Shown here in pieces: positions 1 to 10,500 of a DNA stretch of 64,000 bases. Below the pieces are notes generated by a model. That model saw only the letters and a program-made list of their open reading frames with translations. It had not been told where the DNA came from and did not search any database. Where the stretch lies: NCBI GenBank assembly GCA_964237235.1, contig CAXSGY010000003.1, forward strand, positions 1 to 64,000, given 5' to 3'. The DNA is from GCA-002050365 sp964237235 (GTDB taxonomy: Bacteria; Acidobacteriota; Blastocatellia; Pyrinomonadales; Pyrinomonadaceae). Position 1 is the first letter of the stretch, and each line of letters begins with the position of its first letter. Both the position numbers and the translations under genes were made by a program.

Positions 1-2
1 TA

Positions 3-2561
3 ACCAACGAAGATTTACAAAAGCGTTCGAGCAGCTTTCTCGATGCACAGACCTTACGCCTCGCCGGAGTGCGCCGCGTCAACAATGACATCGCGCATCA
101 AATTTTAGGAAAGGAAACCAGAATCAAAGATGTCGAATATGCGGGACTGGCGATTCCGTATTTTCAATTCCGCAACGACGACTCGCGCTATGTCGCCGAA
201 TGGACGGTGCGCCGCGATGTTCCCGATTTTGAGAAAAACGGACGCGGCGAACTGAAGGAAAAGCGCAAATACATCAAACACGCCGGAGTCAAAAGTCAGC
301 TTTACATTCCGCCGATGATGCCACCGAAACTGCTGACGGATAAAACTCTGCCGATCATATTCGTCGAAGGCGAATTCAAAGCGGCGGCATTGGCGCGCAT
401 CGCCACGCGCGATTTCTCGCAAAAAGAGTGGCTGTTCGTTCCGCTCGGCTTATCGGGCGTGGACAATTTCAGGAAAAAGGGCAAAGCGGAAACGCCGCAC
501 GGAGTCCGCAACGTGAGCGAAGAACTCGCCGAGTTTCAGCGCGTCGCATTCGAGGGTCGCGCGGTCGGCATCTGCTTTGATTCGGATTTGTCGGACAAGC
601 CAAGCGTCAAAGCGGCGCGGTCTCGTCTGTCGGCTTTTCTGAAAGAAAAAGGCGCGAAAGTTTTTCACATTAATTTTCCAAAGACATTTCAGGACAGCTC
701 GACCAAAGGCATTGATGACTTTCTCGGCGCGGTCGAATGCGCGCTCGGTAAAGACCGCGCCATTGGCGAATTTCTCGATCTGCTCGACAAAGCGCAAAAG
801 CCGAAAAAGCCGGTCTCACCCGTCACCGACAATTTCGAGCTGATCGAATACGGCACGGACAGTGCGGCGGGCGTGTATTACGAGAACAAGGAGACCGACG
901 AAAAGTTTCGCGTCTGCTCGCCGCTTAAAATCACTGCCGAAACCCAAACCGCGCGCGGCGAAAACTACGGCAGACTGCTCGAATGGACGGATTCGCAAAA
1001 TAGAAAGCACCGGTGGGCGATGCCGATTGAGTTTCTGCATTCGAGCGGTTCGCGCCTCGCCGAATACTTAGCAGCGAACGGACTGGAGATTATGCCGTCA
1101 CGCCGTCATCACGAAAAGCTCGCCTTCTACATCGCTACTGCCGACACGGAAAAAACTTTCATCTCGACCGACAAGATCGGTCTGCACGGCGACTGCTTTA
1201 TCTTACCGGACAAGACCTTCGGATTCGCGGAAAACGAAATTATTTACCAGACCGAATATGACGGTCATCATAATTTCAAAACCGCCGGAACGCTCGAAGA
1301 TTGGCAGCAGAAAGTTTCCAAGTATTGCCGCCATAATACGAGATTATTACTCGCCGCTTCGTCGGCGTTCGGCGCGCCGCTTTTGCCGATCACGCAGATG
1401 CAGGGCGGCGGCTTCCATTTGCGCGGCGCGACTTCGACCGGCAAAACCACGTCGCTCTTTGTCGGCGGCTCCGTCTGCGGCGGCGACGGCGAGCAGGGCT
1501 TTTCGCAGACGTGGAAGGCGACCGCCAACGGGCTGGAGATTATCGCCGCCGGTCATAATCATTCGCTTTTGCCGTTGGACGAAATCGGCGAATGCCATAG
1601 CCGCGAAATCGGCAACGTCGCTTATATGTTGGCGAACGGGCGCGGCAAGGCGCGAATGACGAAAACCATTCAGGCGGGACGCGCTCTTTCGTGGAATCTG
1701 CTGTTTCTCTCAACCGGCGAACAAAGGTTGAGCGACAAGATTGCCGAAGGCGGCGGCATTGTTAAAGGCGGAATGGAGATTCGCCTCTGCGACATCGAAG
1801 CCGACACTGGACGCTTCGGATTGTTTGAAGATTTACATCATTTCCCGAACGGGCAGGCATTTTCCGATTATCTGCGTTCGGCTTCCTGCAATTATTACGG
1901 CACGGCATTGCGGGCGTATCTCGAATGGCTGGTCGAATCGGACTTCGACGAACTGCGCGCGGCGTGGCACACCTTCAAAGAACAGTTCATTAAAGCGGTC
2001 ATCGCCGACCAATCCAAAACTCCGTCGGAAGTTCTGCGCGTGGCGGCGCGGTTTGCCCTGGTCGCATTCGGCGGCGAACTGGCGACCAAGGCGAACATCA
2101 CGCGCTGGAAAGAATCGGACGCGACCGAAGCGTTAAAGACGGTCTTTCGGCAATGGCTCGACGGGCGCGAAGGCAGCGGGCAGACCGACGTTGAAAAGGG
2201 CATCCGGCAGATCAGAAAATATATTCAGAACTTCGAGCAGAGTCGCTTTCAAAAGCTGTGGGCGACCGACGAAGACAAGATATTCGAGAGAGTCGGATTC
2301 GTCAGAAGAATCGGCATCGGCGAAGAGAGCGAGCGCGAGTTTTTAATTTTTCCCGACGACTTCAAAACCATCTGCAAAGGTTTCGACGCGAAGGCAGTCG
2401 CCAACGCGATGAAGGAGAAGGACATTCTGCAAATTGACGGCGCAGGCAAAACAACGAAGCAGGTCAAGATCGGCGGCAAGAATCAGCGGTTCTATGTCAT
2501 CACCGAACGAATTTTCACTTACGACGAAGAAGTCGAGGAAAGCCGAACGGCGACAATCTGA
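3..2561 (+). CDS. DUF3854/DUF927 primase-helicase-like replication protein, 5' partial
   Basis: The reading frame is open from position 3 with no stop, and residues before the GTG at 69 look like the usual family N-terminus, so the true start is upstream of the window. The N-terminal part is a DUF3854/Toprim-like domain: a FVEGE acidic strand near nt 360, an ICFDSD strand near nt 570 and a GIDDFL end near nt 710. The C-terminal part is a DUF927 helicase-like ATPase with a GATSTGKTT Walker A at about nt 1428-1454 and an LPLDE Walker B-like strand near nt 1570. Families with this pairing replicate phages, plasmids and integrated elements. The gene is followed directly by an array of short repeats that could be its origin. 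The function is inferred from domains only. Confidence 0.8.
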   Translation, partial: TNEDLQKRSSSFLDAQTLRLAGVRRVNNDIAHQILGKETRIKDVEYAGLAIPYFQFRNDDSRYVAEWTVRRDVPDFEKNGRGELKEKRKYIKHAGVKSQLYIPPMMPPKLLTDKTLPIIFVEGEFKAAALARIATRDFSQKEWLFVPLGLSGVDNFRKKGKAETPHGVRNVSEELAEFQRVAFEGRAVGICFDSDLSDKPSVKAARSRLSAFLKEKGAKVFHINFPKTFQDSSTKGIDDFLGAVECALGKDRAIGEFLDLLDKAQKPKKPVSPVTDNFELIEYGTDSAAGVYYENKETDEKFRVCSPLKITAETQTARGENYGRLLEWTDSQNRKHRWAMPIEFLHSSGSRLAEYLAANGLEIMPSRRHHEKLAFYIATADTEKTFISTDKIGLHGDCFILPDKTFGFAENEIIYQTEYDGHHNFKTAGTLEDWQQKVSKYCRHNTRLLLAASSAFGAPLLPITQMQGGGFHLRGATSTGKTTSLFVGGSVCGGDGEQGFSQTWKATANGLEIIAAGHNHSLLPLDEIGECHSREIGNVAYMLANGRGKARMTKTIQAGRALSWNLLFLSTGEQRLSDKIAEGGGIVKGGMEIRLCDIEADTGRFGLFEDLHHFPNGQAFSDYLRSASCNYYGTALRAYLEWLVESDFDELRAAWHTFKEQFIKAVIADQSKTPSEVLRVAARFALVAFGGELATKANITRWKESDATEALKTVFRQWLDGREGSGQTDVEKGIRQIRKYIQNFEQSRFQKLWATDEDKIFERVGFVRRIGIGEESEREFLIFPDDFKTICKGFDAKAVANAMKEKDILQIDGAGKTTKQVKIGGKNQRFYVITERIFTYDEEVEESRTATI

Positions 2562-2600
2562 ACATTATGAATTCTATTTTTATAAGCAACTGTTTTTCGC

Positions 2601-2804
2601 GTGTTACCGGTGTTACCCGTGTTACCGCTATGAAAACAAAGAGTTTACGCGGTAACACCGGGGTAACACAAATTCGCGCGGTGTTACCGCCGAAGAAGAT
2701 GAAAAACTTTTCGAGGTAACACCGGTAACACCGGCGAAATTTGCGGTGTTACCTCGCTAAAGCCAATGAAATCAGGCAAGTAACACCGGTAACACCGGTA
2801 ACAC
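2601..2804. repeat. Iteron-like array, twelve GTAACAC heptamers
   Basis: The heptamer GTAACAC or its complement GTGTTAC occurs twelve times in 204 bp. GTGTTAC starts at 2601, 2610, 2619, 2681 and 2746. GTAACAC starts at 2652, 2663, 2716, 2725, 2780, 2789 and 2798. Most are embedded in the longer word GGTAACACC and are spaced exactly 9 bp apart within clusters; the pair at 2652/2663 is 11 bp apart. The array fills the gap after the replication protein gene. An origin bound by an element-encoded initiator is the leading reading; an operator cluster for the late genes is the alternative. The 9-bp period also preserves codon phase, but no convincing ORF spans it. Confidence 0.65.
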
Positions 2805-2833
2805 GACAAAAAGCATTACTTGGATAAAAACTT

Positions 2834-3316
2834 ATGACAATCACCACGACGGCAACGAAACGGAAGCGCGGACTCGGCTCATTGCTTAATCAGTTTGGAA
2901 ATGTCGGTGGAGCGATGCCGAAAGCCGCGTCCGCCGTCGCCGAACACGCGACGAAAGCCGTTCGACAACTGCCGGTCGAATCTTCGTTCGTCGAAAGGTT
3001 GAATTCAATGATTGCCGCCGGAGCGTCGTTCGACATCTCGACTGATGATTTTCAGGTTGTCGGCGCAGGGTTTTTATCGAACGCGGAAACAACATTTCTC
3101 CACGCGAACAAACCAGAAGTTCTCTGCACACTGCAACAATCGGCACTAAAGAAATATCTATCGCCGTCCGATTTGCAAATGTTCAAAGATGAAACAAAAG
3201 AACGCGCGGCGATTTTATCCGACGGCGAAAATCTTGAACCGCCATTCGAGATACTGCAATCAATCACAAAGGAATGGTTCGTAGATGTGTTGGAGGAAAT
3301 GTTTGAAAAAGGATGA
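2834..3316 (+). CDS. Hypothetical protein, 160 aa
   Basis: I do not recognise this protein. It begins with a short basic Thr/Lys/Arg-rich stretch, followed by a Gly/Ala-rich segment and a helical C-terminal half rich in Glu and Lys. No membrane segment or signal peptide is visible. It starts 29 bp after the last GTAACAC word, so its promoter must lie inside or beside the repeat array. It could belong to the replication module, or its regulation could be tied to whatever binds the array. The start ATG has only a weak purine-rich leader. Confidence 0.6.
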   Translation: MTITTTATKRKRGLGSLLNQFGNVGGAMPKAASAVAEHATKAVRQLPVESSFVERLNSMIAAGASFDISTDDFQVVGAGFLSNAETTFLHANKPEVLCTLQQSALKKYLSPSDLQMFKDETKERAAILSDGENLEPPFEILQSITKEWFVDVLEEMFEKG

Positions 3317-3458
3317 ATCGTAAAAGAGAAGCGACGGAGTTTGTTTTGTTGGTTGTTCAGACTTACTAACCAACCCCGCCGCGCCTCTCATTCTCCTATC
3401 GAAGATGTCAATACAAAGACGTATCCGGTAAACAGTTCCAGAAAAAAAAGCAACTGAA

Positions 3459-3854
3459 ATGATTATGAAAGTAGAACAATTTAATCAAAATTATACGATT
3501 AACCGAAAAACGAAAACGGGCGTGAAAGCGACGGCGAAGAATAATCCGGTTGAACCCGAATATAAAACCGCCGCCGGCGAAATTTACGATGCGAGTCGAA
3601 CTTATTATTTCTTCGACGAATCGGCGCGCGCCGTCCGAGAGTCAGCCGGATTCCGCCGGATTGACGATCATCTGTGCGCGTTCGGACTGAAGATTATACC
3701 CGTCGCCCGTCTCCACGCCCGGCAATCGAATGCGCTTGCAGAAGTGCGTGATTTCGTAATGGATAAAATCAATGATCTGATGGCGGAATGCAATAGCATT
3801 GACGACCGGATAAAGGTTTGTATTAAGGAGGAAAAGAAAAATGGCGGTAACTAA
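3459..3854 (+). CDS. Hypothetical protein, 131 aa
   Basis: Unrecognised. The N-terminal third is basic and Asn/Lys-rich. The middle contains an aromatic SRTYYFFDES stretch and the C-terminus is a charged helix. There are two candidate start codons, M1 and M3, only six bases apart, and neither has a strong Shine-Dalgarno sequence. The end overlaps the start of the downstream Zn-finger gene by 14 bp, so the two are probably translationally coupled. The gap before it (3317-3458) contains an unremarkable AT/GC mix and no gene. Confidence 0.6.
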   Translation: MIMKVEQFNQNYTINRKTKTGVKATAKNNPVEPEYKTAAGEIYDASRTYYFFDESARAVRESAGFRRIDDHLCAFGLKIIPVARLHARQSNALAEVRDFVMDKINDLMAECNSIDDRIKVCIKEEKKNGGN

Positions 3855-4659
3855 AAAACAAGCAAAAACAAGCACAGCCGTCGGACGCAAATGCAGCGTT
3901 TGCACGCACGAACGGGTTAGAGAGATTAATTCGTCAATCGGCGAGGGCAAACCATTTCGTGCCATTTCGTGCCAAATTCAAGGCAATGATTCGATGCGCG
4001 AATCGGTGCGCCGCCATACGGAAAACTGCCTCAAACTCGAAATCTCGGCACTCATCAAACAAAAGAAAATCGAAAACGCGATTGACCATTACGAGGAGAT
4101 CGGCGAGCAGCTCCGTTTCGCCAAAGACTTGAGAATTGCCGCCCGCGCCTATCTCGCATCCCCTGAAACCGGGGAGCTGACTTTGATACCGCGCTCGTCG
4201 GAAGTGAGCGTCGTTTACGAAGATTATGCCGACACTAAACCGAACGGCGAACCGAAGAAAAAAACCGACAGCTTAGATGTCTTACTTGAGCGCGTCGAAA
4301 CCGGCAACGTCGAACCCAAACGCACGATCATCAAGCACGTGGATATTCGCTCCTTCGCTCTCGACGCGATCAGGACGACCGATATTGTGCTGGATAAAAT
4401 CGCTAAGCTTGAAGGGCTTTATGAGAAACATAACCAACAGAAGAATCAGCAGAAGCCGCAGAGCGACGAGGAACTCGCCCGCTCCCTGTTCGAGCATTTG
4501 GTTAAAACGGTTGCCAACGTCGCACAGACACCCGCAGAACGCGAGCATATAATCGAAAGAATAATTGACAGGCTCAACCTTCGTTATCCTTCGATTGACC
4601 GCGCGATTTACAATAACCCGCCGACCGAATTGAAATTGCTGAACCGAGAAAAGCGATGA
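3841..4659 (+). CDS. Zn-finger/HTH-like phage protein, possible small terminase
   Basis: 272 aa with an excellent AAGGAGG ribosome site nine bases before the ATG. The N-terminal ~50 residues contain CSVCTH, then ERVREIN, then RRHTENC. This is a treble-clef-like Cys/His arrangement followed by a recruiting helix, and I have seen it in small-terminase or site-specific DNA-binding proteins of phages in this kind of host. The rest is helical and includes an LDVLLERVE segment and a long C-terminal coiled region. It overlaps the preceding gene by 14 bp and the next by 4 bp (ATGA). A DNA-packaging recognition role is inference, and a transcription factor is possible. No large terminase follows, which weakens the terminase reading. 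Confidence 0.5.
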   Translation: MAVTKKQAKTSTAVGRKCSVCTHERVREINSSIGEGKPFRAISCQIQGNDSMRESVRRHTENCLKLEISALIKQKKIENAIDHYEEIGEQLRFAKDLRIAARAYLASPETGELTLIPRSSEVSVVYEDYADTKPNGEPKKKTDSLDVLLERVETGNVEPKRTIIKHVDIRSFALDAIRTTDIVLDKIAKLEGLYEKHNQQKNQQKPQSDEELARSLFEHLVKTVANVAQTPAEREHIIERIIDRLNLRYPSIDRAIYNNPPTELKLLNREKR

Positions 4660-4832
4660 GCGACGAAAAGGACGAGAAATCTATTGCCGATAAGAAGCGT
4701 GGCGAAATTCGCCGGATTGAGATTGCTATGCTCGGTTTGCTGATGGAGAAATATCCGAGAGAATCGCGGGAAAAGGTGCGAAAGCTACCCGTCGAAAAGC
4801 CGAACGATTCCGCAGAAAAAACTTTCGTTTAG
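4656..4832 (+). CDS. Small charged hypothetical protein, 58 aa
   Basis: Read directly from the sequence: the ATG overlaps the stop of the preceding gene in an ATGA junction, and the frame stays open to a TAG at 4830-4832. The product is highly charged (Asp, Glu, Lys and Arg dominate) with one short hydrophobic helix around IAMLGLLMEKY. Translational coupling and operon position support it being real. No function can be assigned. Small basic/acidic proteins in this place could be packaging or scaffolding accessories. Confidence 0.55.
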   Translation: MSDEKDEKSIADKKRGEIRRIEIAMLGLLMEKYPRESREKVRKLPVEKPNDSAEKTFV

Positions 4833-4931
4833 TGCAAGTAAATGATAAAATATTCCTGGCATTGCAAAGGGTCATCGCGTCACAAAACGTCATCGCCCGC
4901 CTACAACTAAAAGGTCATCAATCAAGATTCA

Positions 4932-4970
4932 TCGCCTGTTCATTTCAAAAGATTTGAACGGGCGATTTTT
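4932..4970 (+). terminator. Rho-independent terminator
   Basis: An 11-bp stem with one G-T pair (4932-4942 with 4955-4965) is followed by five T residues. It separates the small-gene operon 2834-4832 from the late operon beginning at 4993. Upstream of it the words GTCATCG and GGTCATC recur several times between 4870 and 4920. Confidence 0.75.
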
Positions 4971-4992
4971 ATTTTCAAAAGGAGAGACACAA

Positions 4993-5541
4993 ATGGCAAC
5001 ATCGAGAGGCAAGAAACAGGAAAACTTTCTACAAAATCAGCAACAAAGCACATTCGACGCAATCAAACCGACTCCGGTCGAAGATAAGCTATCGGCGAAC
5101 ACGCTGAATTTTTTGAACGACGCGGACGGCGGCAAGGACATTCGGGACATCGCGGGAATGAAACCGTTTCTGAATCTGTATGATTCGGCGACCGGACAGC
5201 AAGCCGACGAGAGGCAATCGAACGGCATTTTGAATCTCGCCAATCCGAACCCGCAGGCGGCAAACGCTCTGAAATCCTATTACAGCTACAAACGCCAGCA
5301 AGATGCCGCCGGACAAGTCGAGAACGCCTACAACCAAAGTTACGCCAATTACACCGGACAAATCGCGCCGATGCTGATCAATTCCGCAAACGGTCGGCAG
5401 ATGGGCAAAGCGCAGCTCGCCCAACAACAGTATCAGGCGTATTTGGCGCGCCCGCAGCAGCCGAGTTGGTTTGACCGCATTTCCAAACTGGCGATGGGCG
5501 GAGCGCAGATGGGAGCGATTGCGGCGGGCGCGGCTGTTTAA
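4993..5541 (+). CDS. Gln-rich phage protein, candidate ejection protein (gp14-like)
   Basis: I choose the ATG at 4993 because GGAGAG lies eight bases upstream; the in-frame TTG at 4954 sits inside the terminator. The 182-aa product is rich in Gln, Asn and Ala and has no signal peptide. Its C-terminus is a short Ala/Gly/Met-rich hydrophobic segment that could insert in a membrane. It is followed by a ~640-aa Gln-rich protein and a 1717-aa protein with an N-terminal muralytic-type domain. The sizes and order match T7 gp14-gp15-gp16, the internal virion proteins that form the ejectosome. The match is by layout, not sequence, so the call is tentative. Confidence 0.45.
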   Translation: MATSRGKKQENFLQNQQQSTFDAIKPTPVEDKLSANTLNFLNDADGGKDIRDIAGMKPFLNLYDSATGQQADERQSNGILNLANPNPQAANALKSYYSYKRQQDAAGQVENAYNQSYANYTGQIAPMLINSANGRQMGKAQLAQQQYQAYLARPQQPSWFDRISKLAMGGAQMGAIAAGAAV

Positions 5542-5612
5542 GTCGGACGTTAATTTTTTACAAACAAAAACTAAATTTTGAAGGAGACGGCGCGAGCAAC
5601 GCCGATAAAATT

Positions 5613-7535
5613 ATGGCATTCCCGGATTTACGGTTCTTAATTCGACCACCGAAAACGACACCGCCGTTCGTTGATGAAAACGATCCGCCGCGCTTCCCGG
5701 TTCGCGCTCCGCTGTCAGGCGACGATCTGCCGCGCGCCACCGTGCCGCTTATGCCGCCTGACAATCAAGCGCAGAACGCGGGCTATAGTTTCCCCGTCAA
5801 TGCGCCGATGGTCGGCGACGGGCAACGCGGTTTCGCGCCGAGTAGTTTGCCGCCGATGATCGCGCCCGTGAATGCTCAACCATCAAACGCATTCGGTAAT
5901 CTTCCGCCGATGAGCATCGCGCCGGATAACCCGACACCGCCGGATTTACCGCCAATGGGACGCGGCGACGGCGTTGGTCTCTCGATGCCGATCAACGCGC
6001 CGACCGCCGAGGCGGAATTACCGCCGCCGCCTCAATTCCCAATCAACAACCTGCCGCCCGTTTATGCGCCCGCCGCAAACGGCTCAAACCGTTTCGCCGC
6101 GCCGAATGTGGCGAACGCTCCGGCGGACGTTAATCAGAGAACGCTTGATTTGCCGCCGATGGTCGCGCCGCCGGAAGTTCCGACCGCATACGAGGCGACC
6201 AATCCGTCCGCCAACCTGCCGCCGGTCACTCCGCCGCCGCAGTCGCAGGTTTTGCAAAATCAGATCAACGGCATTTACGGCAAGGATTATTCGATTACCA
6301 AAAACCCGGACGGCACGGTCACGCGCGGCAAAGACCGGTCAACGAATTGGACTTGGCAGGATAAGTTGAAGAACGGATTATTAGGAGCGTTGAGTTCCTT
6401 GCAGTCCGGGCAGGGATTGCTGCCGGGCGCGATTGCGGGTGCAACCGACCGCAATGCGGATGCCCGCCGCCGCGACAGTCAGCAACTTTCTCGCCTTTTG
6501 CCCGAACAGCGGCAGGCGATGCAGAACGAAGAATTTCAGACGCAAACCGCGCTGAGAGACGCGCAAACTCAAAACACGATTGATAAGCCGAAATTGGCAC
6601 GCGAACAACTCCGCAGCCGGATTGATGCCGAAACGCAGAAGTTCAACAACCGAATGGCACTTAGGAATCGTGACGCGGATATTAAAAGCGGCGAAGCGAA
6701 AAACTTTATTGATGAAAATGGCAAAGTTTGGAAACAATTTCTGAAACCCGATTCAAACGGGAAATTCCGTGAAAATGAACCAGTCGTTAATCCCACAACC
6801 GGCGAACAGGAATTTCAACCGGGCTATGAAATGATTGACTGGCAAGACCCGAAAACCGGAGCGATCACCAAACAACGTGCGCGTGATACTTTGATGCCCG
6901 GGGCGACTTTGGCGACCGGCGACGCGAATCGCCAACAGCAAGTTGATATTAAAAATGCTGACAATCAAATGGATGTGGCGAAACAAAATGTCCAGAACCA
7001 ACTAACCTATCAATCGCAGGTCAACAACGTGATGTCCACGATTATCGGCAACGACGCGAACCTGACGCAGCTCGGCGGAAACGTGTCCGGCATCAATGCT
7101 CAAATGGGTAAAAACTTCGAGGCGGGACAGTCTTTGCTCAGCCAGATCAACGACATCAATGCTAAAGATTATTCCGATTCATCCAAAGAAGAAGTCGAAG
7201 CGGCGAACAAATCGAGAGATGCCGCTGAATCTCGCTATAACAAACTGCTTGATGAAAATACAAAATTGAACGGCGATTTGATGACCGAACTCGGCAAAAG
7301 TGATGCGGGCAAACAGAAAGCCGACCAGTTGCAAAAACTGATGCCGAAAGTTCCGTCAAAACTGACTTTTACACCAATTCAGGCGACGAAAGTTTCGGGC
7401 GGAGTGAGAAATAATAACAGCCCGCAATTTACCGCAGATGAAATTCGCAGCGGCGGTAAATCAAGAAATTGGAGCGAAGCGCAGATTAACGCCAAGATTG
7501 AGGAAGCCCGTCAAGGCGGCTTTTTAAGAAACTGA
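5613..7535 (+). CDS. Pro-rich/coiled-coil phage protein, candidate gp15-like
   Basis: 640 aa. Residues 1 to ~210 are Pro-rich with many short LPPM and LPPV repeats followed by an A/APV-type tail, probably unstructured. Residues ~240-330 contain a short Gly-rich amphipathic region. The remainder is Gln/Asn/Lys-rich and strongly helical, consistent with a long coiled coil. The last ~35 residues are charged (SGGKSRNWSEAQINAKIEEA). An upstream GAAGGAG serves as ribosome site. The stop shares its last base with the start of the next gene (TGATG). By position and size it could be the middle ejection protein of a podovirus-like particle; a scaffold or tape-measure role is an alternative. Confidence 0.5.
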   Translation: MAFPDLRFLIRPPKTTPPFVDENDPPRFPVRAPLSGDDLPRATVPLMPPDNQAQNAGYSFPVNAPMVGDGQRGFAPSSLPPMIAPVNAQPSNAFGNLPPMSIAPDNPTPPDLPPMGRGDGVGLSMPINAPTAEAELPPPPQFPINNLPPVYAPAANGSNRFAAPNVANAPADVNQRTLDLPPMVAPPEVPTAYEATNPSANLPPVTPPPQSQVLQNQINGIYGKDYSITKNPDGTVTRGKDRSTNWTWQDKLKNGLLGALSSLQSGQGLLPGAIAGATDRNADARRRDSQQLSRLLPEQRQAMQNEEFQTQTALRDAQTQNTIDKPKLAREQLRSRIDAETQKFNNRMALRNRDADIKSGEAKNFIDENGKVWKQFLKPDSNGKFRENEPVVNPTTGEQEFQPGYEMIDWQDPKTGAITKQRARDTLMPGATLATGDANRQQQVDIKNADNQMDVAKQNVQNQLTYQSQVNNVMSTIIGNDANLTQLGGNVSGINAQMGKNFEAGQSLLSQINDINAKDYSDSSKEEVEAANKSRDAAESRYNKLLDENTKLNGDLMTELGKSDAGKQKADQLQKLMPKVPSKLTFTPIQATKVSGGVRNNNSPQFTADEIRSGGKSRNWSEAQINAKIEEARQGGFLRN

Positions 7536-10500
7536 TGCCCGATTCGTTAGATGATTTTTTAGACGGCAAGTTGAAACCGTCTTCCGACAACGTGCGAGGC
7601 GCGGCGATGCGGCGCGGCGCGGAAAAACTCGGCATTGATCCGGTGGATTACGCGACCGTCATCAGTTACGAATCAGCCGGAAGTTTCGATCCGTGGAAAG
7701 CCGGTCCGACGACCAAATGGGGACAACATCGCGGAACGATTCAATACGGCGAACCGCAGCGCAAAAAATACGGCGTTTATCAAGGTCAATCATTTGAAGA
7801 TCAAGTCGAAAACTCCAACGTAAAATACTTGCAGGATGCGGGTGTAAAACCGGGCGCGTCATTGCTTGATATTTATAAGGCAATCAACGGCGGCGACGTG
7901 AGCGTGTCGAAAAACGCGAGTGACGGTATTAATAAAATAACCGGACAGAAAAACACCATCGCTACTCACGTCGAAAAGATGACGCAAGAACATCGCCCGA
8001 AAATTATTGAAAGGTTTTTCTCAAATGATTTGGACAGTCTTTTAGACGGCGGCAGTTCACCAAAAACGCCAACTGCGCCCGCAAACAATGGTGATGCTCT
8101 TGATTCGTTTCTTGATGCGTCGCCGAAAGAGAACAGTCGTACAGAAATTTCGCCGACCTTTCCGCAAACGGTCGCGCCGGTCAAAGAAAACGATTTCGCC
8201 ATCAATGAACAGGTTAAAAGCGCGAACGATCCGAACTCGCCGCGCGCCGCCGTGCTGTTGACCGATTCACGCAATCAATTACAAACTATTCCGCCTGACC
8301 AGCAGACGTTGTTTACTTCCGTCTCTACGCCGAACGGAACGCTGCTCGTCAACAATGACAAAGCCCGAAAGCTCGGACTAAAAGACGCGCCGCAGATTTT
8401 CAAATACGTCGAGAAAAACGGTTTTGCGAATCTAATCGGCAAAGTCGAAGATGTCGGCAATCAAACCGCCGACGGCATTACACTTCGCACGGAAAAAGAC
8501 GGCAAAGAGCTAACGTCTTCAATCATTTCTCCGATTAGCATCGAAGCGCAAAGCCAAATTGATTTACAATCTCACCCGGACGCGACGAATCAGGAAGTTT
8601 TACCGACCAGAGATGCGGCTGCAAAAAGATTGCAGGAAACCGAAAACGAAGACCTTGCCAGTCTCGGCACGGCACAAGTCGGCGCAACCGATTACGATGC
8701 GAAATATCCGTCGCCAGCCGTGCCAGCGCAATCGTCAGCTACTCAAAAACAAGTTCAAAAGAAAATTCAGCCAAATATCGCGCCCGCCGAATCGGACGCG
8801 GATTATAAAACGTGGCTCGATTATAAAAATAAGTTTGAAGGCGCAAATCTAACCGACTCGCACGACACCAGAGCGAAATTTCATCAGGATTTGGCAGCGA
8901 ATAGCAGTTTCGGTTCTGATGTTAAAATTGACGCGAAAACGAACTCGCCGCAGATTCAGTCTGAAAATTCGCAAGTCGCCGCAAACCAACCGAACGCCGT
9001 CGAGTCGCCGGATGCCGCGCCTGCCCAGCTTCCGATAAACCGTCGCGCTTTGCCCGCGGTCGAAGCGAAAAACGACGCGGAAGTTTTATCGAAAAGCAGC
9101 GCAGGCGGTGCGACGGTTGATTTGGAACAAAAGCCCGCGAATATGACGGCGAACGAGTATCTTTTGAAAAGCGCAATCAGTCCCGTTGCGGCAAAATACG
9201 GTTTGACGAACGACGAGATTAATAATTACGTTGCCACGAAAAAGGCGCAGTATTACGGCTCAATCAATAACCAGGACTTGCCGAAATACGTAGCGGCATT
9301 AAAAAAAGGCAAAGGCAACGCCCAGGTCGAAATAAACATTCCGCTCGCCGATGTCAATGAAATTTTGCAGCGTCGAAGCAACGAGTCGTCAGTCAACGAC
9401 GATTTGGTCAATCCCGCCGTCCGCGCTCAAGTCGGACTCGAAGAAAATAATTTGGAAGGCGGCTTGGAGAAGAATCAGCAGAATATCGCGCAACTTCGTC
9501 AAATGGAAACCGACCGCACGCCGGAAGGACAACTGCGCCGCCAAGCCGAAAATAATATCTATAATTCGCCGCTCTCCGGCGGAACAAATGCGGAAGTCGA
9601 AGAAGAATATCAGCGGCTCAAAAAGATCGAAGATGAAAAACTCTCGCCCGAATCGCACGACATCTTGAAACAAATCGGTTACGGCTTGAACAACGCCGCC
9701 GCCGGAACGCAGTTTGAAGATGTCGGCAACGCCGTCGGCGGAGCTGTCGGCGCGCTCGGTTCGACTTCGTATCAGCTCGCCGGACTCGCGCGGTTCGAGC
9801 CGATTCACCGTGTTGCGGAAGGCGCGGCAAACTCCGCGCTCTCGTATCTCGGCTATGCTCCGAATAACTCGGATTCGGTCGAACGATTGCTCAGAAACAT
9901 CGGCGAAGGCGGCGAGATTATTGATACCGCGTCGAGCGAATATGCTCCGGTGCGCGGCAAAATCGCTAACTTTTTAGGAAAACAGGCAGTCGAGTTGCCG
10001 AAATTCATCGGCGCGACCGCTCTCTCGGGCGGCAACGTCGTTTTATCCTCGGCGATATTGTCGGGAACGGAAAGTTTAGGACGCGGCAACACTTTGACGA
10101 GTGCCGGCGCGGACGCGGCAAAGGGAGCGGTTTTCGGCGGAATGCTCGAAGGCGGCAGCGCGCTCGGCAAAGCCCTGGAGAACGGCATCGTCAATGGCGC
10201 GACCAAAGATGCCGCCAAAAATCTCGTCGGCTGGGTTGCCGGAAACGGCGTGCGCGTCGGGACGGTCACGGGCGGCAGCTTTCTCGCCGCCAAAGCCGGA
10301 GGCGCGGACAATAAAGATGCCGGACTCGAAGCGTTGAAGATGCTGATTCTCGATGTCGGTTTGGGCGGCAGGGAAAAATACGGCGAAGTAAAAGACTTGT
10401 CCGGCAAGGTCATTCGAGACTGGAGGAACGGCGAATTCAAAGATTACGGTTTTGCCCTCAACAAAGACGGCGCGGTTGATGTCTATGATTTGACGGGCAA

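Noticed and set aside
2434..2655. An ORF reading through the heptamer array
   Set aside because: It starts inside the replication gene in another frame and its only special feature is the codon-phase repeat; no ribosome site and no sensible domain.
4954..4992. Upstream TTG start for the 182-aa phage protein
   Set aside because: It lies within the terminator hairpin, whereas the ATG at 4993 has a good ribosome site.
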